Assembly (NCBI RefSeq): GCF_036226405.1
Contig: NZ_CP108465.1
Span: forward strand, 76,085-140,084
Direction of reading: 5' to 3'
DNA from: Streptomyces sp. NBC_01260
Lineage (GTDB): Bacteria > Actinomycetota > Actinomycetes > Streptomycetales > Streptomycetaceae
DNA length: 64,000 bases
In this document: piece after piece, positions 15,292 through 24,285 of the stretch
Layout: each line of letters begins with the position of its first letter
How positions within the stretch are numbered: position 1 is the stretch's first letter
Made by a program: the position numbers and the translations under genes
The notes under the pieces: generated by a model
Databases searched by the model: none
What the model was told of the DNA's origin: nothing
The model's input: only the letters and a program-made list of their open reading frames with translations

Positions 15292-17097
15292 ATGTGTCGG
15301 ATATTTGGTCACTTGAACGGAACGGTGACTCCTTACGAACTCCAGACGGTCGGCGCACTTCAGCGGCACGGCGGCCCCGACGGCCAGGGCAGCGCGCACG
15401 GCGCGGAGTGGTCCGTCGGGAACAACCGGCTGGCCATCGTCGACCCTGACGGTGGCAGACAGCCCTACGAGCTGCTGGACGGCCGGATACGAGTCGTCTT
15501 CAACGGCGAGATCTACAACCACGACGAGCTCCGGCAAAGGCTGCGCGCACGGGGATACACGTTCACCGACCGCTGTGACGGATCGATCCTCCCGGCGCTG
15601 TACGACGTCTACGGCGACAGCTTCCCCGAACACCTGGACGGCATGTACGCGATCGCCGTCCTCGACCTGCGCGCCGAGCCACGGCTCGTGCTCGCCACCG
15701 ACCACGTGGGCATGAAGCCCTTGTACTACCGGTGGGACCCGGCATCGGGAGCGCTTCACTTCTCTTCGGAGATCCCCGCCCTGCTCGCCTTCGACGCGGT
15801 GTCCAACTCCCTCTGGGCGCCGGGCCTCGACGCCTATCTCGCGACCAGGACACCCTTCGGCGAACAGACGATGTTCGCCGACATCAAGGTGCTGCCCCCG
15901 GCCGCCACACTGGTCTGCGACCGGACCTCCGGGATGCGCGTCCTGCGCCGGAACCCGCCCGAGCCCGGCCTGTTGCCCGGCGGCGACACCCCGGGCCGGC
16001 TGCGGGAGATGCTGCGCCACGAGGTGAGCCGGCTCCGGGTGGCCGACGTCCCGCTCGCCTCGATCACGTCCGGCGGGCTCGACTCCGGCCTGGTCACGGC
16101 GCTCGCCGCACAGGACGGCGGCGACCTGCACACCTTCAACCTCTCCTACAAGGGCACCTGGCCCGGCGACGAGCGCGTGTACGCGCGCCAGATCGCGGAG
16201 CGCACCGGAGCGGTCTACCACCAGGTGGAGATCGACCAGGCCACCTTCCCCGACCTGATGGCGGACGTCGTGTGGCACCTGGGTCAGCCGAACGCCGACC
16301 CGATCACGCTCAGCACCTACGCCCTGTTCCGCGCCGTCCGGGACGCCGGCTTCAAGGCCGCGCTCACCGGCGACGGCGCGGACGAGGTCTTCGGCGGCTA
16401 CGACCGGATGCGCGAGGCGGCACGGACCCCCGGAGCGTGGTCCGCGGCGTACCGGGACGCCCTCGCCGTCGTCCCCGCGCGACGGCGGAACCGGCTCTAC
16501 ACCAAGGACTACGCCGCCGAGGTGGACCGCACGACGCCGCTTCCCGAGCGGGCAGGCCGCTTGCTGCGCGACGACGGCGACAGCCCGCTGGGACGGATCA
16601 CCGCGTTCGAGATGGAGTACCGGCTGCCCGCCTACCACCTGCGCCGCGTGGACCACCTGAGCATGGCGCACTCGGTCGAGGTGCGACTGCCGTTCTGCCA
16701 GCGCGACATCGTCGCCTTCGGCCGGGCGCTGCCCGACTCCCAGCGCATCAGCGGCGGGCAGGTGAAACGGGCGCTCTACGGCGCCGCGTCCGGACTGCTG
16801 CCGCAGGACGTCCTGAACCGGCCCAAGCAGCCCTTCACCCTGCCGATCACCGCGATGCTCGCCCCCGGGCGGCCGCTGTGGAACTACGCCCGGGACATGC
16901 TGGCCGTGAGCCGGCTGCGCTCCGCGGGCCAGATCGACCCCACCGCCGTACAGAACCTCTTCACGGCCCAGGCCGACCGCCCGGACGCCACCGCGGCGCT
17001 GACGATCTGGGCCCTGCTGGTGCACGAGATATGGCAGGACCTGTTCCTGCGGCCCGGCGCACGGGTGGGAGCCGCGACAGGGGTGATGTCCGCGTGA
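15292..17097 (+). CDS. Asparagine synthase-like glutamine-dependent amidotransferase (AsnB family)
   Basis: This 601-residue protein starts at the ATG giving MCRIFGH, which leaves Cys2 as the N-terminal glutaminase nucleophile. The GATase domain (residues ~2-190) has the HGGPDG and FNGEIYNHDEL motifs. The synthetase domain (~210-520) has the ATP pyrophosphatase P-loop SGGLDSG and GDGADEVFGGYDR. Such enzymes adenylate a carboxylate and transfer ammonia from glutamine. AsnB homologues in biosynthetic clusters amidate polyketide or amino-acid carboxylates, for instance before imide or lactam closure. It leads a tightly overlapping operon (GTGA overlap with the next gene) with a PrpF-like protein, an acyl-CoA dehydrogenase homologue and a dihydroorotase-like enzyme. 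The substrate is therefore probably pathway-specific rather than aspartate. Confidence 0.9.
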   Translation: MCRIFGHLNGTVTPYELQTVGALQRHGGPDGQGSAHGAEWSVGNNRLAIVDPDGGRQPYELLDGRIRVVFNGEIYNHDELRQRLRARGYTFTDRCDGSILPALYDVYGDSFPEHLDGMYAIAVLDLRAEPRLVLATDHVGMKPLYYRWDPASGALHFSSEIPALLAFDAVSNSLWAPGLDAYLATRTPFGEQTMFADIKVLPPAATLVCDRTSGMRVLRRNPPEPGLLPGGDTPGRLREMLRHEVSRLRVADVPLASITSGGLDSGLVTALAAQDGGDLHTFNLSYKGTWPGDERVYARQIAERTGAVYHQVEIDQATFPDLMADVVWHLGQPNADPITLSTYALFRAVRDAGFKAALTGDGADEVFGGYDRMREAARTPGAWSAAYRDALAVVPARRRNRLYTKDYAAEVDRTTPLPERAGRLLRDDGDSPLGRITAFEMEYRLPAYHLRRVDHLSMAHSVEVRLPFCQRDIVAFGRALPDSQRISGGQVKRALYGAASGLLPQDVLNRPKQPFTLPITAMLAPGRPLWNYARDMLAVSRLRSAGQIDPTAVQNLFTAQADRPDATAALTIWALLVHEIWQDLFLRPGARVGAATGVMSA

Positions 17098-18140
17098 TCG
17101 GCCACATCGCCTACGCCTCCGGAGCGCCCTGCCCCACGCTCGTCCTCGACGCGCGGCAGTTCCCGCGAGAGAGCGGACCGCTCCTTGAGGCCCTCACCGG
17201 CGTCCGCCGCCGGCTGGTGCTGTCCGGCGGGGCGCACATCCTCAAGATCGCGCTGATCGAGTCCTCGTCGCATCCGCTGTTCGATCTTGACTACCGCTTC
17301 GTCCAGGCGCTCCCCGACAGTGTCGAGCGGTTCGATCTGCGCGGCTCGTGCGGGCACTCCGTGCTGTGCTCCGTGATCGCCGCCGGACACACCGGGATGC
17401 TCCCCCGGCAGGCGCCCGGGGACCGGGCCCGGGTGCGCGTCCTCAACAACGGCGATCACCTCGTGTGCGAGATCGAGGAGGCCGACCGGGACACGGCCCG
17501 CTGCACGATGTACTTCCTGCACACGCCCCCGGTCCCGGTGTCGGGCCTGCTGCTGCGGGACGAACCGCAGACCATTCTCGACCTGGACGATGAGAAGGTG
17601 ACCGTTTCCCTCGTCTCCTCGGGCAATCCGTACGTCTTCGTCGGGGCGCGGGACGCCGGAGTGTCCGGCTCCGCGGAACTGTTCGCCGGCGGGCCCGCCC
17701 TCTTCGGCCGGCTGGAACGGATTCGTGAAGCGGCGGCCCGGCTGTTCGAATGGGCGCCCGACGGCGCGTTCCCCAAGATCGCCGTCGTGGTTCCCGACGG
17801 ACCCGGCCGGATCGCGGCCCGGGCCGTGACCGTACCCGGCTGGCATCCCACGCTGGCGCTGACCGGCGCGGTCTGCCTGGGGGCGGCGAGCTGCATCCCG
17901 GACACGATTCCATGGCTCGCGGCACGGGAGGCGGGATGCCCCGACGGGCATGTGGACATCCTGACCACGGGCGGAAGCACGGCGGTGACCGCCACCACCC
18001 GGACCGGCGACGGACGCACCGAACTCGCCTGGGTCGCCGTGGGGAACAAGACCGTCCGGTTCCACGGCTCGTTCTTCCCCGAGTCACTCACCTATTTCCA
18101 ACCCAGGGAGTTCGGAGAATGTCTGTCGCTTCCCGCCTGA
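17094..18140 (+). CDS. PrpF-like isomerase / proline-racemase-fold protein
   Basis: This 348-residue protein resembles PrpF (2-methylaconitate cis-trans isomerase) and 3-methylitaconate delta-isomerase, which share the diaminopimelate-epimerase two-domain fold. FDLRGSCGHSVLCSVIAAG corresponds to the conserved glycine-rich catalytic segment (GNCGNM-like). VSSGNPYVFVGARDAGVSGS corresponds to the NPAVFV...LG...G segment. These enzymes abstract an alpha-proton to isomerise double bonds or epimerise stereocentres. In D-cycloserine biosynthesis, DcsC, of the same fold, racemises O-ureidoserine. Here it lies between an amidotransferase and an acyl-CoA dehydrogenase homologue, so double-bond migration or epimerisation of a small dicarboxylate or amino acid is plausible. 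GTG start overlaps the previous stop. Confidence 0.72.
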   Translation: MIGHIAYASGAPCPTLVLDARQFPRESGPLLEALTGVRRRLVLSGGAHILKIALIESSSHPLFDLDYRFVQALPDSVERFDLRGSCGHSVLCSVIAAGHTGMLPRQAPGDRARVRVLNNGDHLVCEIEEADRDTARCTMYFLHTPPVPVSGLLLRDEPQTILDLDDEKVTVSLVSSGNPYVFVGARDAGVSGSAELFAGGPALFGRLERIREAAARLFEWAPDGAFPKIAVVVPDGPGRIAARAVTVPGWHPTLALTGAVCLGAASCIPDTIPWLAAREAGCPDGHVDILTTGGSTAVTATTRTGDGRTELAWVAVGNKTVRFHGSFFPESLTYFQPREFGECLSLPA

Positions 18141-19270
18141 CCCGCACCGAAGGAGCCGTCCGCACCGTCGGCCCCACCCTCGCACCGCCGTTCCTGGACC
18201 TACTGCGCGACTCCGATGCCCAAGCCGCCGTCACCGGCAGGCCCGACCCGGCGGCGCTGTCGGGACTGCGGGCCTCGGGCCTGCTCGCGACCGCCGTCCC
18301 GCAGGTGTACGGAGGCGCCGGAGGCGACGCCGTGGCCGTCAACCGGGTGGTGGAACAGGTAGCGACGGTGAACCCGTCCGTGGCGATCATCCTGTTCCAG
18401 CACTTCGCGGTGTGCGCGCGCATCGACGAATGGGGCACCGACGAGCAGAAGGCGCGGTTCCTGCCGGCCCTGGCCTCCGGCGAGTGCCTTGCCGCCTCGT
18501 CATGGAGCGAGCCCGGTGCGGGCGCCGCCAAGAAGCGGCTGGCCTCCACCGCCGAGTGGCTGCCGGACGGCCGATGGCGGCTGAACGGCGCGAAGTCGTT
18601 CACCACCGGCGCCGGTGTCGCCGACCTCTATCTCGTGCTCGTACGGACGTCGGCACAGGACGACGACGCGGGCAGCCGCTATGGCGCGGCGGGCCAGAGC
18701 TTCTTCCTCGTGCGCGGCGACAACTCCGGGCTGATCCCCGATCTGAGCCTGGACCTGGTCGGCATGCGCGGATCGGCCACGGGCTTCGTCCGCCTCAGCG
18801 ACTGCGAGGTCACCGACGACGACCGCCTGGCACCGCTCGGAGAGGCGGCGGCCGTCATCGCCGGCGTCCGCGAGAGCGGCGCGACGCTCGGTGCCGTGTC
18901 GGCCGGCATCGCCCAGGCGGCGTACGACCTCGCGGTCGGGCACCGCGCCCTCCTCGACCCGTCCCTGGCCCCGGTCGGCCGGCGCCAGATGGTCGCGCTC
19001 AGCACCCTCCTGGAGTCGGCGCACGCCTTCGTCGCGCGCGCGGGCCGGCGGTCGTCGGACGATCCGGGCCGGACCACGCTCCAGGCCAAGCTGCACGCCT
19101 CGGCGACCGCCGAGCAGATCTGCCTGGAGGTCTCCCGCATGCTCGGGTCCGCCGGTTACGTCGTCGGCCACCGGCTGAACCGGCTGATCGCCGATGCCCG
19201 AGCGGTCGCCCTGATGGGCCCGACCAACGATCTGTGCAGGGACCTGGTGGCGGCGTCATGGGAGAGCTGA
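18119..19270 (+). CDS. Acyl-CoA dehydrogenase-family flavoprotein
   Basis: This 383-residue protein has the ACAD fold. The N-terminal helical domain is followed by LAASSWSEPGAGAAKKRLASTAEW (the usual FALTEP/GSD region), LNGAKSFTTGAGVADLYLVLVRT, the beta domain with LVGMRGSATGFVRLSDCEV, and a C-terminal four-helix bundle ending ADARAVALMGPTNDL. In typical ACADs the corresponding C-terminal segment is YEGTNE, with Glu as catalytic base. Here it reads MGPTND, so the Glu is missing at that site. It may use another base or act as a flavin oxidase or hydroxylase. The start overlaps the PrpF-like gene by 22 bp and its end overlaps the dihydroorotase-like gene by 13 bp, indicating tight coupling. Confidence 0.82.
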   Translation: MSVASRLTRTEGAVRTVGPTLAPPFLDLLRDSDAQAAVTGRPDPAALSGLRASGLLATAVPQVYGGAGGDAVAVNRVVEQVATVNPSVAIILFQHFAVCARIDEWGTDEQKARFLPALASGECLAASSWSEPGAGAAKKRLASTAEWLPDGRWRLNGAKSFTTGAGVADLYLVLVRTSAQDDDAGSRYGAAGQSFFLVRGDNSGLIPDLSLDLVGMRGSATGFVRLSDCEVTDDDRLAPLGEAAAVIAGVRESGATLGAVSAGIAQAAYDLAVGHRALLDPSLAPVGRRQMVALSTLLESAHAFVARAGRRSSDDPGRTTLQAKLHASATAEQICLEVSRMLGSAGYVVGHRLNRLIADARAVALMGPTNDLCRDLVAASWES

Positions 19271-20676
19271 ACCGGAAACCCGCCGATCTCGTGGTGAGCG
19301 GGCGACTCGTCACGCCCACGGGAGTACGGCCGGGCGCGGTCCTCGTCTCCGCGGGCCGTATCGCCGCCGTCACCGGCCTCACTGCCATCGACGAGGCCGC
19401 CCCGGGCGTGCCACACCTCGACGCCGGCGACGCCTACGTCCTGCCCGGACTCATCGACTCGCACGTGCACTTCCGCACCCCGGGCCTGGAACACAAGGAG
19501 GACTGGGAGCACGCCGGCCGGGCCGCGGTGGCCGGCGGCTTCACCACGGTCATCGACATGCCGAACACGCGGCCCCCGGGGCTGTCGCCGGAGGCGATAG
19601 CGGCGAAGGCCGCACTGGTGGCCGGGTCCTCGCTGGTCGACTACCGGTTCCATATGGGCGCCGATCCGGACCGGCCAGAACTGCTCGCCGACCTCGATCC
19701 CGCGATCGCCACCAGCGCCAAGGTGTTCATGGCCGGGCACCAGACCGCACCCACGGTCGTGCGGGACGCGGAACGGCTGGAGAAGATCTTCGCCGCCGCG
19801 GCCGTCGGCGGGGTCCGACTGGTGCTGCACGCCGAACGGGACACCCTGTTCACGATGCTCGACGACTGGCGGGGCCGGCTTCGGGACCACCACGCCTACG
19901 AACGGTCCCGGCCCCGCAGCGGGGGCATCGCGGCCGTGGCCGAGGTCATCGAGCTCGTACACCGGCACGGAACGCAGGCGCACATCCTGCATGTGTCCAG
20001 CGCGGAAGAGGCCGACCTGCTCGCGGCCGCGAGCGACGCCGGACTCCCCGTCACCTACGAAGTGACCGGGCACCACCTGTCGTTCACCGACCAGGACACC
20101 CTGCGGACCGGAGCGCGTACCCGTCTTTCGCCGGCCATCCGCTCCGCCGCCGACCAGGACCGGCTCTGGGCGGCCCTGCGCGGCGGCGAGGTCGCCGCAC
20201 TGGGTAGTGACCACGCTCCGCACACCATGGCGGAGAAGCTCCTGCCGGTCCCGGACGCTCCGCCCGGGATTCCCGGCGTGCAGGAGCTCGCCGTCGCCGT
20301 CTGGACCGGGATGCGCCGACGCTGGCCGGACGAGTCCAGCGATGTGGCGATCGCGCGACTCGTCGATCATCTGGCGGCCGGGCCGGCCGAGCTGTTCCGG
20401 CTGCCGGGCAAGGGGCGTCTGGAGCCGGGCGCCGACGCGGACCTGACGGTCTTCGGTCCGGACGACTCCTGGATGCTCTCCGCGTACGACGTACAGTCCA
20501 AATGCGGCTGGTCGGCCTACGAGGGATGGACGATGGCTGGCCGGGTGCGGACCACGATCAGGGCGGGTGAGGTGGTCTGGGACGCGAACGAGCAGAAGGC
20601 CGGCAGTCCCACCGGACGCTGGCTCCCGGCCGGACCACCGGGGCGAGGTCTCACCGCGGACAGCGGCCGCGCCTGA
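19258..20676 (+). CDS. Dihydroorotase-like cyclic amidohydrolase
   Basis: This 472-residue metal-dependent amidohydrolase has the full class I dihydroorotase/hydantoinase signature: DSHVHFRTPG (two metal His), SAKVFMAG (probable carboxylated Lys), VLHAERD, LHVSSAEE and GSDHAPHT (metal Asp). The family reversibly closes and opens cyclic imides, ureides and lactams. There are no other pyrimidine-synthesis genes here, and it is translationally coupled to asnB-like, PrpF-like and ACAD genes. I therefore infer a specialised role: cyclising an amidated or carbamoylated intermediate into an imide, hydantoin or dihydropyrimidine ring, or opening one. An ordinary housekeeping copy of pyrC is the alternative, but it would be oddly placed. 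Confidence 0.85.
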   Translation: MGELNRKPADLVVSGRLVTPTGVRPGAVLVSAGRIAAVTGLTAIDEAAPGVPHLDAGDAYVLPGLIDSHVHFRTPGLEHKEDWEHAGRAAVAGGFTTVIDMPNTRPPGLSPEAIAAKAALVAGSSLVDYRFHMGADPDRPELLADLDPAIATSAKVFMAGHQTAPTVVRDAERLEKIFAAAAVGGVRLVLHAERDTLFTMLDDWRGRLRDHHAYERSRPRSGGIAAVAEVIELVHRHGTQAHILHVSSAEEADLLAAASDAGLPVTYEVTGHHLSFTDQDTLRTGARTRLSPAIRSAADQDRLWAALRGGEVAALGSDHAPHTMAEKLLPVPDAPPGIPGVQELAVAVWTGMRRRWPDESSDVAIARLVDHLAAGPAELFRLPGKGRLEPGADADLTVFGPDDSWMLSAYDVQSKCGWSAYEGWTMAGRVRTTIRAGEVVWDANEQKAGSPTGRWLPAGPPGRGLTADSGRA

Positions 20677-20720
20677 CACCCCGTCGGGACGTGGCTACGG
20701 GGACGAGCCCGGGCACCGGG

Positions 20721-20753
20721 GCTCGGGGGCGGCCGGTCGCGCCTCCCCCGAGC
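20721..20753. terminator. Terminator between convergent operons
   Basis: A 9-bp perfect stem (GCTCGGGGG at 20721-20729 with CCCCCGAGC at 20745-20753) lies between the convergent dihydroorotase-like and ATP-grasp genes. A second, overlapping 7-bp stem (CGAGCCC/GGGCTCG) just before it may act in the other direction. Confidence 0.65.
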
Positions 20754-20762
20754 ACCCCGCGA

Positions 20763-22052
20763 TCAGCCCAGTCCCGCCCGGGCCTGCGGGGTGTCCCCCG
20801 ACCCGTCCGAGAGACCGGCGTCCGTCGTGGCGCGCAACAGCGAGCGCACAAGGGCGATCCGGCGGTCCACTTCCTCTTCGGACGCGGCGTCGATGACGAC
20901 ATGACCGTGCCGGCTCCCGGAGTTCTTGATTTCCGGGACCGTGTCGCCCGGTGCGAAGGGGAACTTCAGTTCGTGCACGAACGGCAGCGCCCGGATGTCG
21001 TCCAGCCCCTCCACAGACACGAGCCGCCCGGGCGGGAGCTGGAAGAAGGAGACACACCCCACCCGATGAGCGGTGTTCACCTGGACCGGCTTGCCGGCGA
21101 GTGCGCGAAACATGGCCGCTTCGATGTCGTACCCGGACGCGAGCGCGATGGCCCGATGGATTCGGTCGCCCGGGGCGCGGGTCTGCGACTCGACGATCCT
21201 CGGTCCGTCCGCTGTCAGGATGACCTCCGTGTGCGCCGGGCCGAACCGGTAACCGGCCTCGTCCAGGAACCGCACCACCAGATCGGCGACGGCCGCCCGG
21301 TCCGGCTCGGTCAGGGACGCGGGGTGCACGTGCGCGATCTCAGTGAAGCCGGGCGGCGGTGTCTTGCGCTTGGACGTGATGCCCACGAGATGGTGGGTGC
21401 CCTGCGCCGTCAGCGTCTCGACGCTGAACTCCGGCCCGCGCAGGTACTCCTCGATCAGCACGGGACCCGTGTAGCGCTGGTCGGCGAGCTGCTCCTCCCA
21501 CTCGTCCAGGTCCCGGGCCTCGTGGACGAGTCGTACGCCGCGGCTGCCGGAGAGCAGGGCCGGCTTGGCCACGACGGGCAGTTCGAGCCGGGACAGCAAG
21601 GACCGGACCTCGTGCGCCGACGCGGCCGCGGTGGCACGCACCGGCGACAGACCGCGCTCGCGCAGCAGTTGCCGCATCGCCGTCTTGTCGTTGATGACGC
21701 GTAGTGCCTCAGGCGGATTGAGGGCGAGACCGTGGGCGTGCGCCTCCTCGCAGACCGGCAGCTGGGTGTCCTCGTTGCCCAGGTGCAGCACGTGCGCGAC
21801 GCCCAGCCGTATGGCCGTGCCGGCCACCAGGCGGCGCAGCCCGGCGACGTCCCGGAAGTCGGTGAACAGGAGTTCCTCGGAGTACCGGGCGACCTCCTCC
21901 CGGTGGTCGTCCGGGATGCGCTCCGGGTCCCAGATGGAGAAGACCCGGAAGCCCTCCTCGGTGGCCTTGCGTACATAGGCTCGCCATGGCATGACCATGA
22001 GGATCTTGTTGTTCAACGTGGTGTTCCCCTCACTGATGCGGGCCGCACTCAT
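20763..22052 (-). CDS. ATP-grasp ligase A (amino-acid ligase type)
   Basis: This 429-residue ATP-grasp protein resembles the L-amino acid ligase/carboxylate-amine ligase group. ATP-binding and metal-binding elements are visible: VVAKPALLSGSRGVRLV, VLIEEYLRGPEFSVETL and HTEVILTADGPRIVESQTR, followed by APGDRI. These enzymes activate a carboxylate as acyl phosphate and join it to an amine. I start it at the ATG of MSAARISEGN, because this ATG overlaps the stop of the upstream MFS gene (ATGA); the upstream open frame belongs to that overlap. It is the last gene of an AraC regulator - MFS - ligase unit running on the minus strand, convergent to the dihydroorotase-like gene. The substrate pair is unknown. 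Confidence 0.85.
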   Translation of the reverse strand: MSAARISEGNTTLNNKILMVMPWRAYVRKATEEGFRVFSIWDPERIPDDHREEVARYSEELLFTDFRDVAGLRRLVAGTAIRLGVAHVLHLGNEDTQLPVCEEAHAHGLALNPPEALRVINDKTAMRQLLRERGLSPVRATAAASAHEVRSLLSRLELPVVAKPALLSGSRGVRLVHEARDLDEWEEQLADQRYTGPVLIEEYLRGPEFSVETLTAQGTHHLVGITSKRKTPPPGFTEIAHVHPASLTEPDRAAVADLVVRFLDEAGYRFGPAHTEVILTADGPRIVESQTRAPGDRIHRAIALASGYDIEAAMFRALAGKPVQVNTAHRVGCVSFFQLPPGRLVSVEGLDDIRALPFVHELKFPFAPGDTVPEIKNSGSRHGHVVIDAASEEEVDRRIALVRSLLRATTDAGLSDGSGDTPQARAGLG

Positions 22053-23347
22053 GTCTGCTGCGTGTTTTCCTGGACGGCGGCGGGCTGCGGGACGGCCGCA
22101 CGGGCGTCGCGCTCGCGGAAGAGCGACCAGTAGATGAGGAGCGCGCCCACTCCGAAGAGCCCGAACAGTAGGCTCATCCCGACCGCCGGGATCAGTACGC
22201 CGAGGGCCAGGCACAGCGAGGCGACGACCATCCCCAGCTGCACGTTGATCTGGTAGACGGCCATGTACCTGCTGCGGTCGTCTGCGGGCACCAGGTCAGC
22301 CAGCAGGACCTGCCGGATCGGCACCGACATGATCTCGCCGACGGTGAGCACCACCGCTGCGGCGAGCAGCAGCCAGGGCGCGTTGCTCGCCCCCCACACC
22401 ATGTATCCGGCCGTGAAGAGCACGATGCCGCCGAAGATCCGCTGCCGGTCCGACAGCCGGCCGAACAGCCACGCGGCGAACAGTGCCAGACAGACCACGA
22501 TGAGGGTGTTCGCCGCCCGCAGGATGCCGAGCATCTCGACACCGTCGACGGTCGGCCGCCACGGCCCGAAGCTCAGCAACTGCTGCCGCTCGAAGTCCGT
22601 GCTGAGGCGTACGGCGATGTAGTACGAGATCTGGATCTCGACGCTGCGGATCAGCAGGGCGGACAGGACCAGGCGGGCCAGGACGCTGTCGCGCAGCGCC
22701 GTCGTGTAACCGCCCAGCAGCGACCTGAGCCGGCCGCGGGCCCGAGGGTCCCGTGCCGTACCGGTGCGGTCGCTCGGCGCGGTCTCGCTGATCGCCACCA
22801 GGGTGATCAGCGCGATGACGCCGGCCAGCACGGCGGCGCCGAGGAGGAGCTGGAAGAAGAACGCGCCGAAGGCGAAGCCGCCGACGAGGGAACCCAGGAG
22901 GAACGCCAGGTTGATCGACCAGTAGTTGATCGTGTAGATCTGCTCGCGCGTCTTCGGCGTGGAGATGTCCACCATCATCGCGTCGTTGGCCGGCACAGCG
23001 ATACCGAAGAGGCTGGTGCTGAGCAGGTAGCAGCAGAAGGTCACGGTTCCCGAGTGCCACCACGGAGAGTTGGCCAGCGCGAGCAGGACGAGGGCGGCGG
23101 CGCTGCCGATCTCGCCGAGCAGGAGGGTGGGGCGCCGGCCGAGGGTGTCGGACATGTGGCCCCCGATGAACGTGCACCCGACGACGGCGACGGCGATCGC
23201 GAACGTCATGAGTCCGGCCGTTGCGGCACCGTACAGATGGGAGAAGTGGATCACCATCAGCGGGGCGAGCATGATGTCCAGGAACTTCCGGACGAACCCG
23301 ACTCCGATGCGCAGCTTCACGTTCCGGTGTATGCCGGCAGGGATCAT
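22049..23347 (-). CDS. MFS transporter (probable product exporter)
   Basis: This 432-residue membrane protein has about 12 hydrophobic segments and the MFS loop 2-3 signature GGHMSDTLGRRPTLLLGE. It groups by eye with drug/proton antiporters of the MdtH/YfcJ-like kind. Its start overlaps the stop of the AraC-type regulator (ATGA) and its stop overlaps the ATP-grasp start (ATGA), so three proteins are translated as one coupled unit. Export of, and self-resistance to, the cluster product is the likely role. Confidence 0.87.
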   Translation of the reverse strand: MIPAGIHRNVKLRIGVGFVRKFLDIMLAPLMVIHFSHLYGAATAGLMTFAIAVAVVGCTFIGGHMSDTLGRRPTLLLGEIGSAAALVLLALANSPWWHSGTVTFCCYLLSTSLFGIAVPANDAMMVDISTPKTREQIYTINYWSINLAFLLGSLVGGFAFGAFFFQLLLGAAVLAGVIALITLVAISETAPSDRTGTARDPRARGRLRSLLGGYTTALRDSVLARLVLSALLIRSVEIQISYYIAVRLSTDFERQQLLSFGPWRPTVDGVEMLGILRAANTLIVVCLALFAAWLFGRLSDRQRIFGGIVLFTAGYMVWGASNAPWLLLAAAVVLTVGEIMSVPIRQVLLADLVPADDRSRYMAVYQINVQLGMVVASLCLALGVLIPAVGMSLLFGLFGVGALLIYWSLFRERDARAAVPQPAAVQENTQQT

Positions 23348-24285
23348 GGGTGCCTCGAGTTCTTGAGGGGACGGCCAACAGAGCCGGCATCCGAGCCGAT
23401 TCCGTCCGACCCGGTCTGCGGTCGGACGGGAGGGGGGAGGGAACGCAGAACCGGCAGCGCGAACAGGATCGGGGGATCGGTCGGTCTGCTGGGGCGCAGG
23501 CGCATCGATACGCGAAGGGGCGAGCGTGCGCCGACCGTCACGGAGTCGCGCCGGTCCACGAACAGCATCGGGTCAGTGCGCCGGTCCGGGCGGGTGGTGC
23601 GCGTGGCCGCGACGGCATGGACGAACCACGTGCCGTGCGGCACACCGGACAGGACGCAGCGCAGGGGGTGGTCGCCGGCCGCATCGATGATCTTCGCGGC
23701 GACCGGCGGGCTCTGCAGGATGGGGGAGGGGAAGATCCCCATGTACACGCGCAGGGCCGGGCACGCGCTGGGAAAGGAGATTGTCACGGCCGCCGTGCCG
23801 TGTGATGCCTGCACCTCGTCCTTGGGCAGGGTCGGATTGAGCGCGGTGCCCCTCACGAGGTGACGGAACTGGCTCGGGGGCATTCCGACGCTCTGCGTGA
23901 AGTAGTTCGTGAACGACCCGAGGCTCTGGTATCCGACGGCGAACGAGATCTCTGTGATCGTCCTCGATGTGGTGGTCAGCAGACGCTTCGCCTGATGGAT
24001 GCGGACAGCGGAGAGGAACCGGCCGGGGGTCACGCCGGTGATTTCCCGAAAGGTCCGGGCGAAGTGGAAGCGGCTGAGCAGAGCGCTCTTCGAGAGCTCG
24101 TCCAGCGAGACCGGCTCGCTGTACCGCTCCCAGATGTATTCGATGGCACGTTCTATGGCTTCACGAATGGCACCGTTGCGGGCTTCGGGCACGACCTGGC
24201 GCCTGTCTGCTGTCACGGCCACCAAGGTGCGCCGCCCCGGTTGGGTACGGCTCGCACCGCACTCGAACCGCGGTAGGGCGACCAC
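23344..24285 (-). CDS. AraC-family regulator with N-terminal HTH
   Basis: This ~313-residue protein has an AraC/XylS DNA-binding domain near its N-terminus (residues ~38-140: IEYIWERYSEPVSLDELSKS, FHFARTFREITGVTPGRFL, ITEISFAVGYQSLGSFTNYF). A ~170-residue C-terminal region of unknown fold follows, so the order is reversed from most AraC proteins and recalls Rob. The C-terminal part may sense a small molecule. The gene starts at GTG; a second in-frame GTG (VAVTADRRQ) 66 bp downstream is an alternative. It is divergent from the first cysteine-synthase homologue and precedes the MFS exporter, so it may regulate export and the adjoining biosynthetic operon. Confidence 0.85.
   Translation of the reverse strand: MVALPRFECGASRTQPGRRTLVAVTADRRQVVPEARNGAIREAIERAIEYIWERYSEPVSLDELSKSALLSRFHFARTFREITGVTPGRFLSAVRIHQAKRLLTTTSRTITEISFAVGYQSLGSFTNYFTQSVGMPPSQFRHLVRGTALNPTLPKDEVQASHGTAAVTISFPSACPALRVYMGIFPSPILQSPPVAAKIIDAAGDHPLRCVLSGVPHGTWFVHAVAATRTTRPDRRTDPMLFVDRRDSVTVGARSPLRVSMRLRPSRPTDPPILFALPVLRSLPPPVRPQTGSDGIGSDAGSVGRPLKNSRHP

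Noticed and set aside
22053..22214. Longer N-terminus for ATP-grasp ligase A
   Set aside because: The extra residues overlap the MFS gene and look like shadow sequence; the ATGA overlap start fits the operon.
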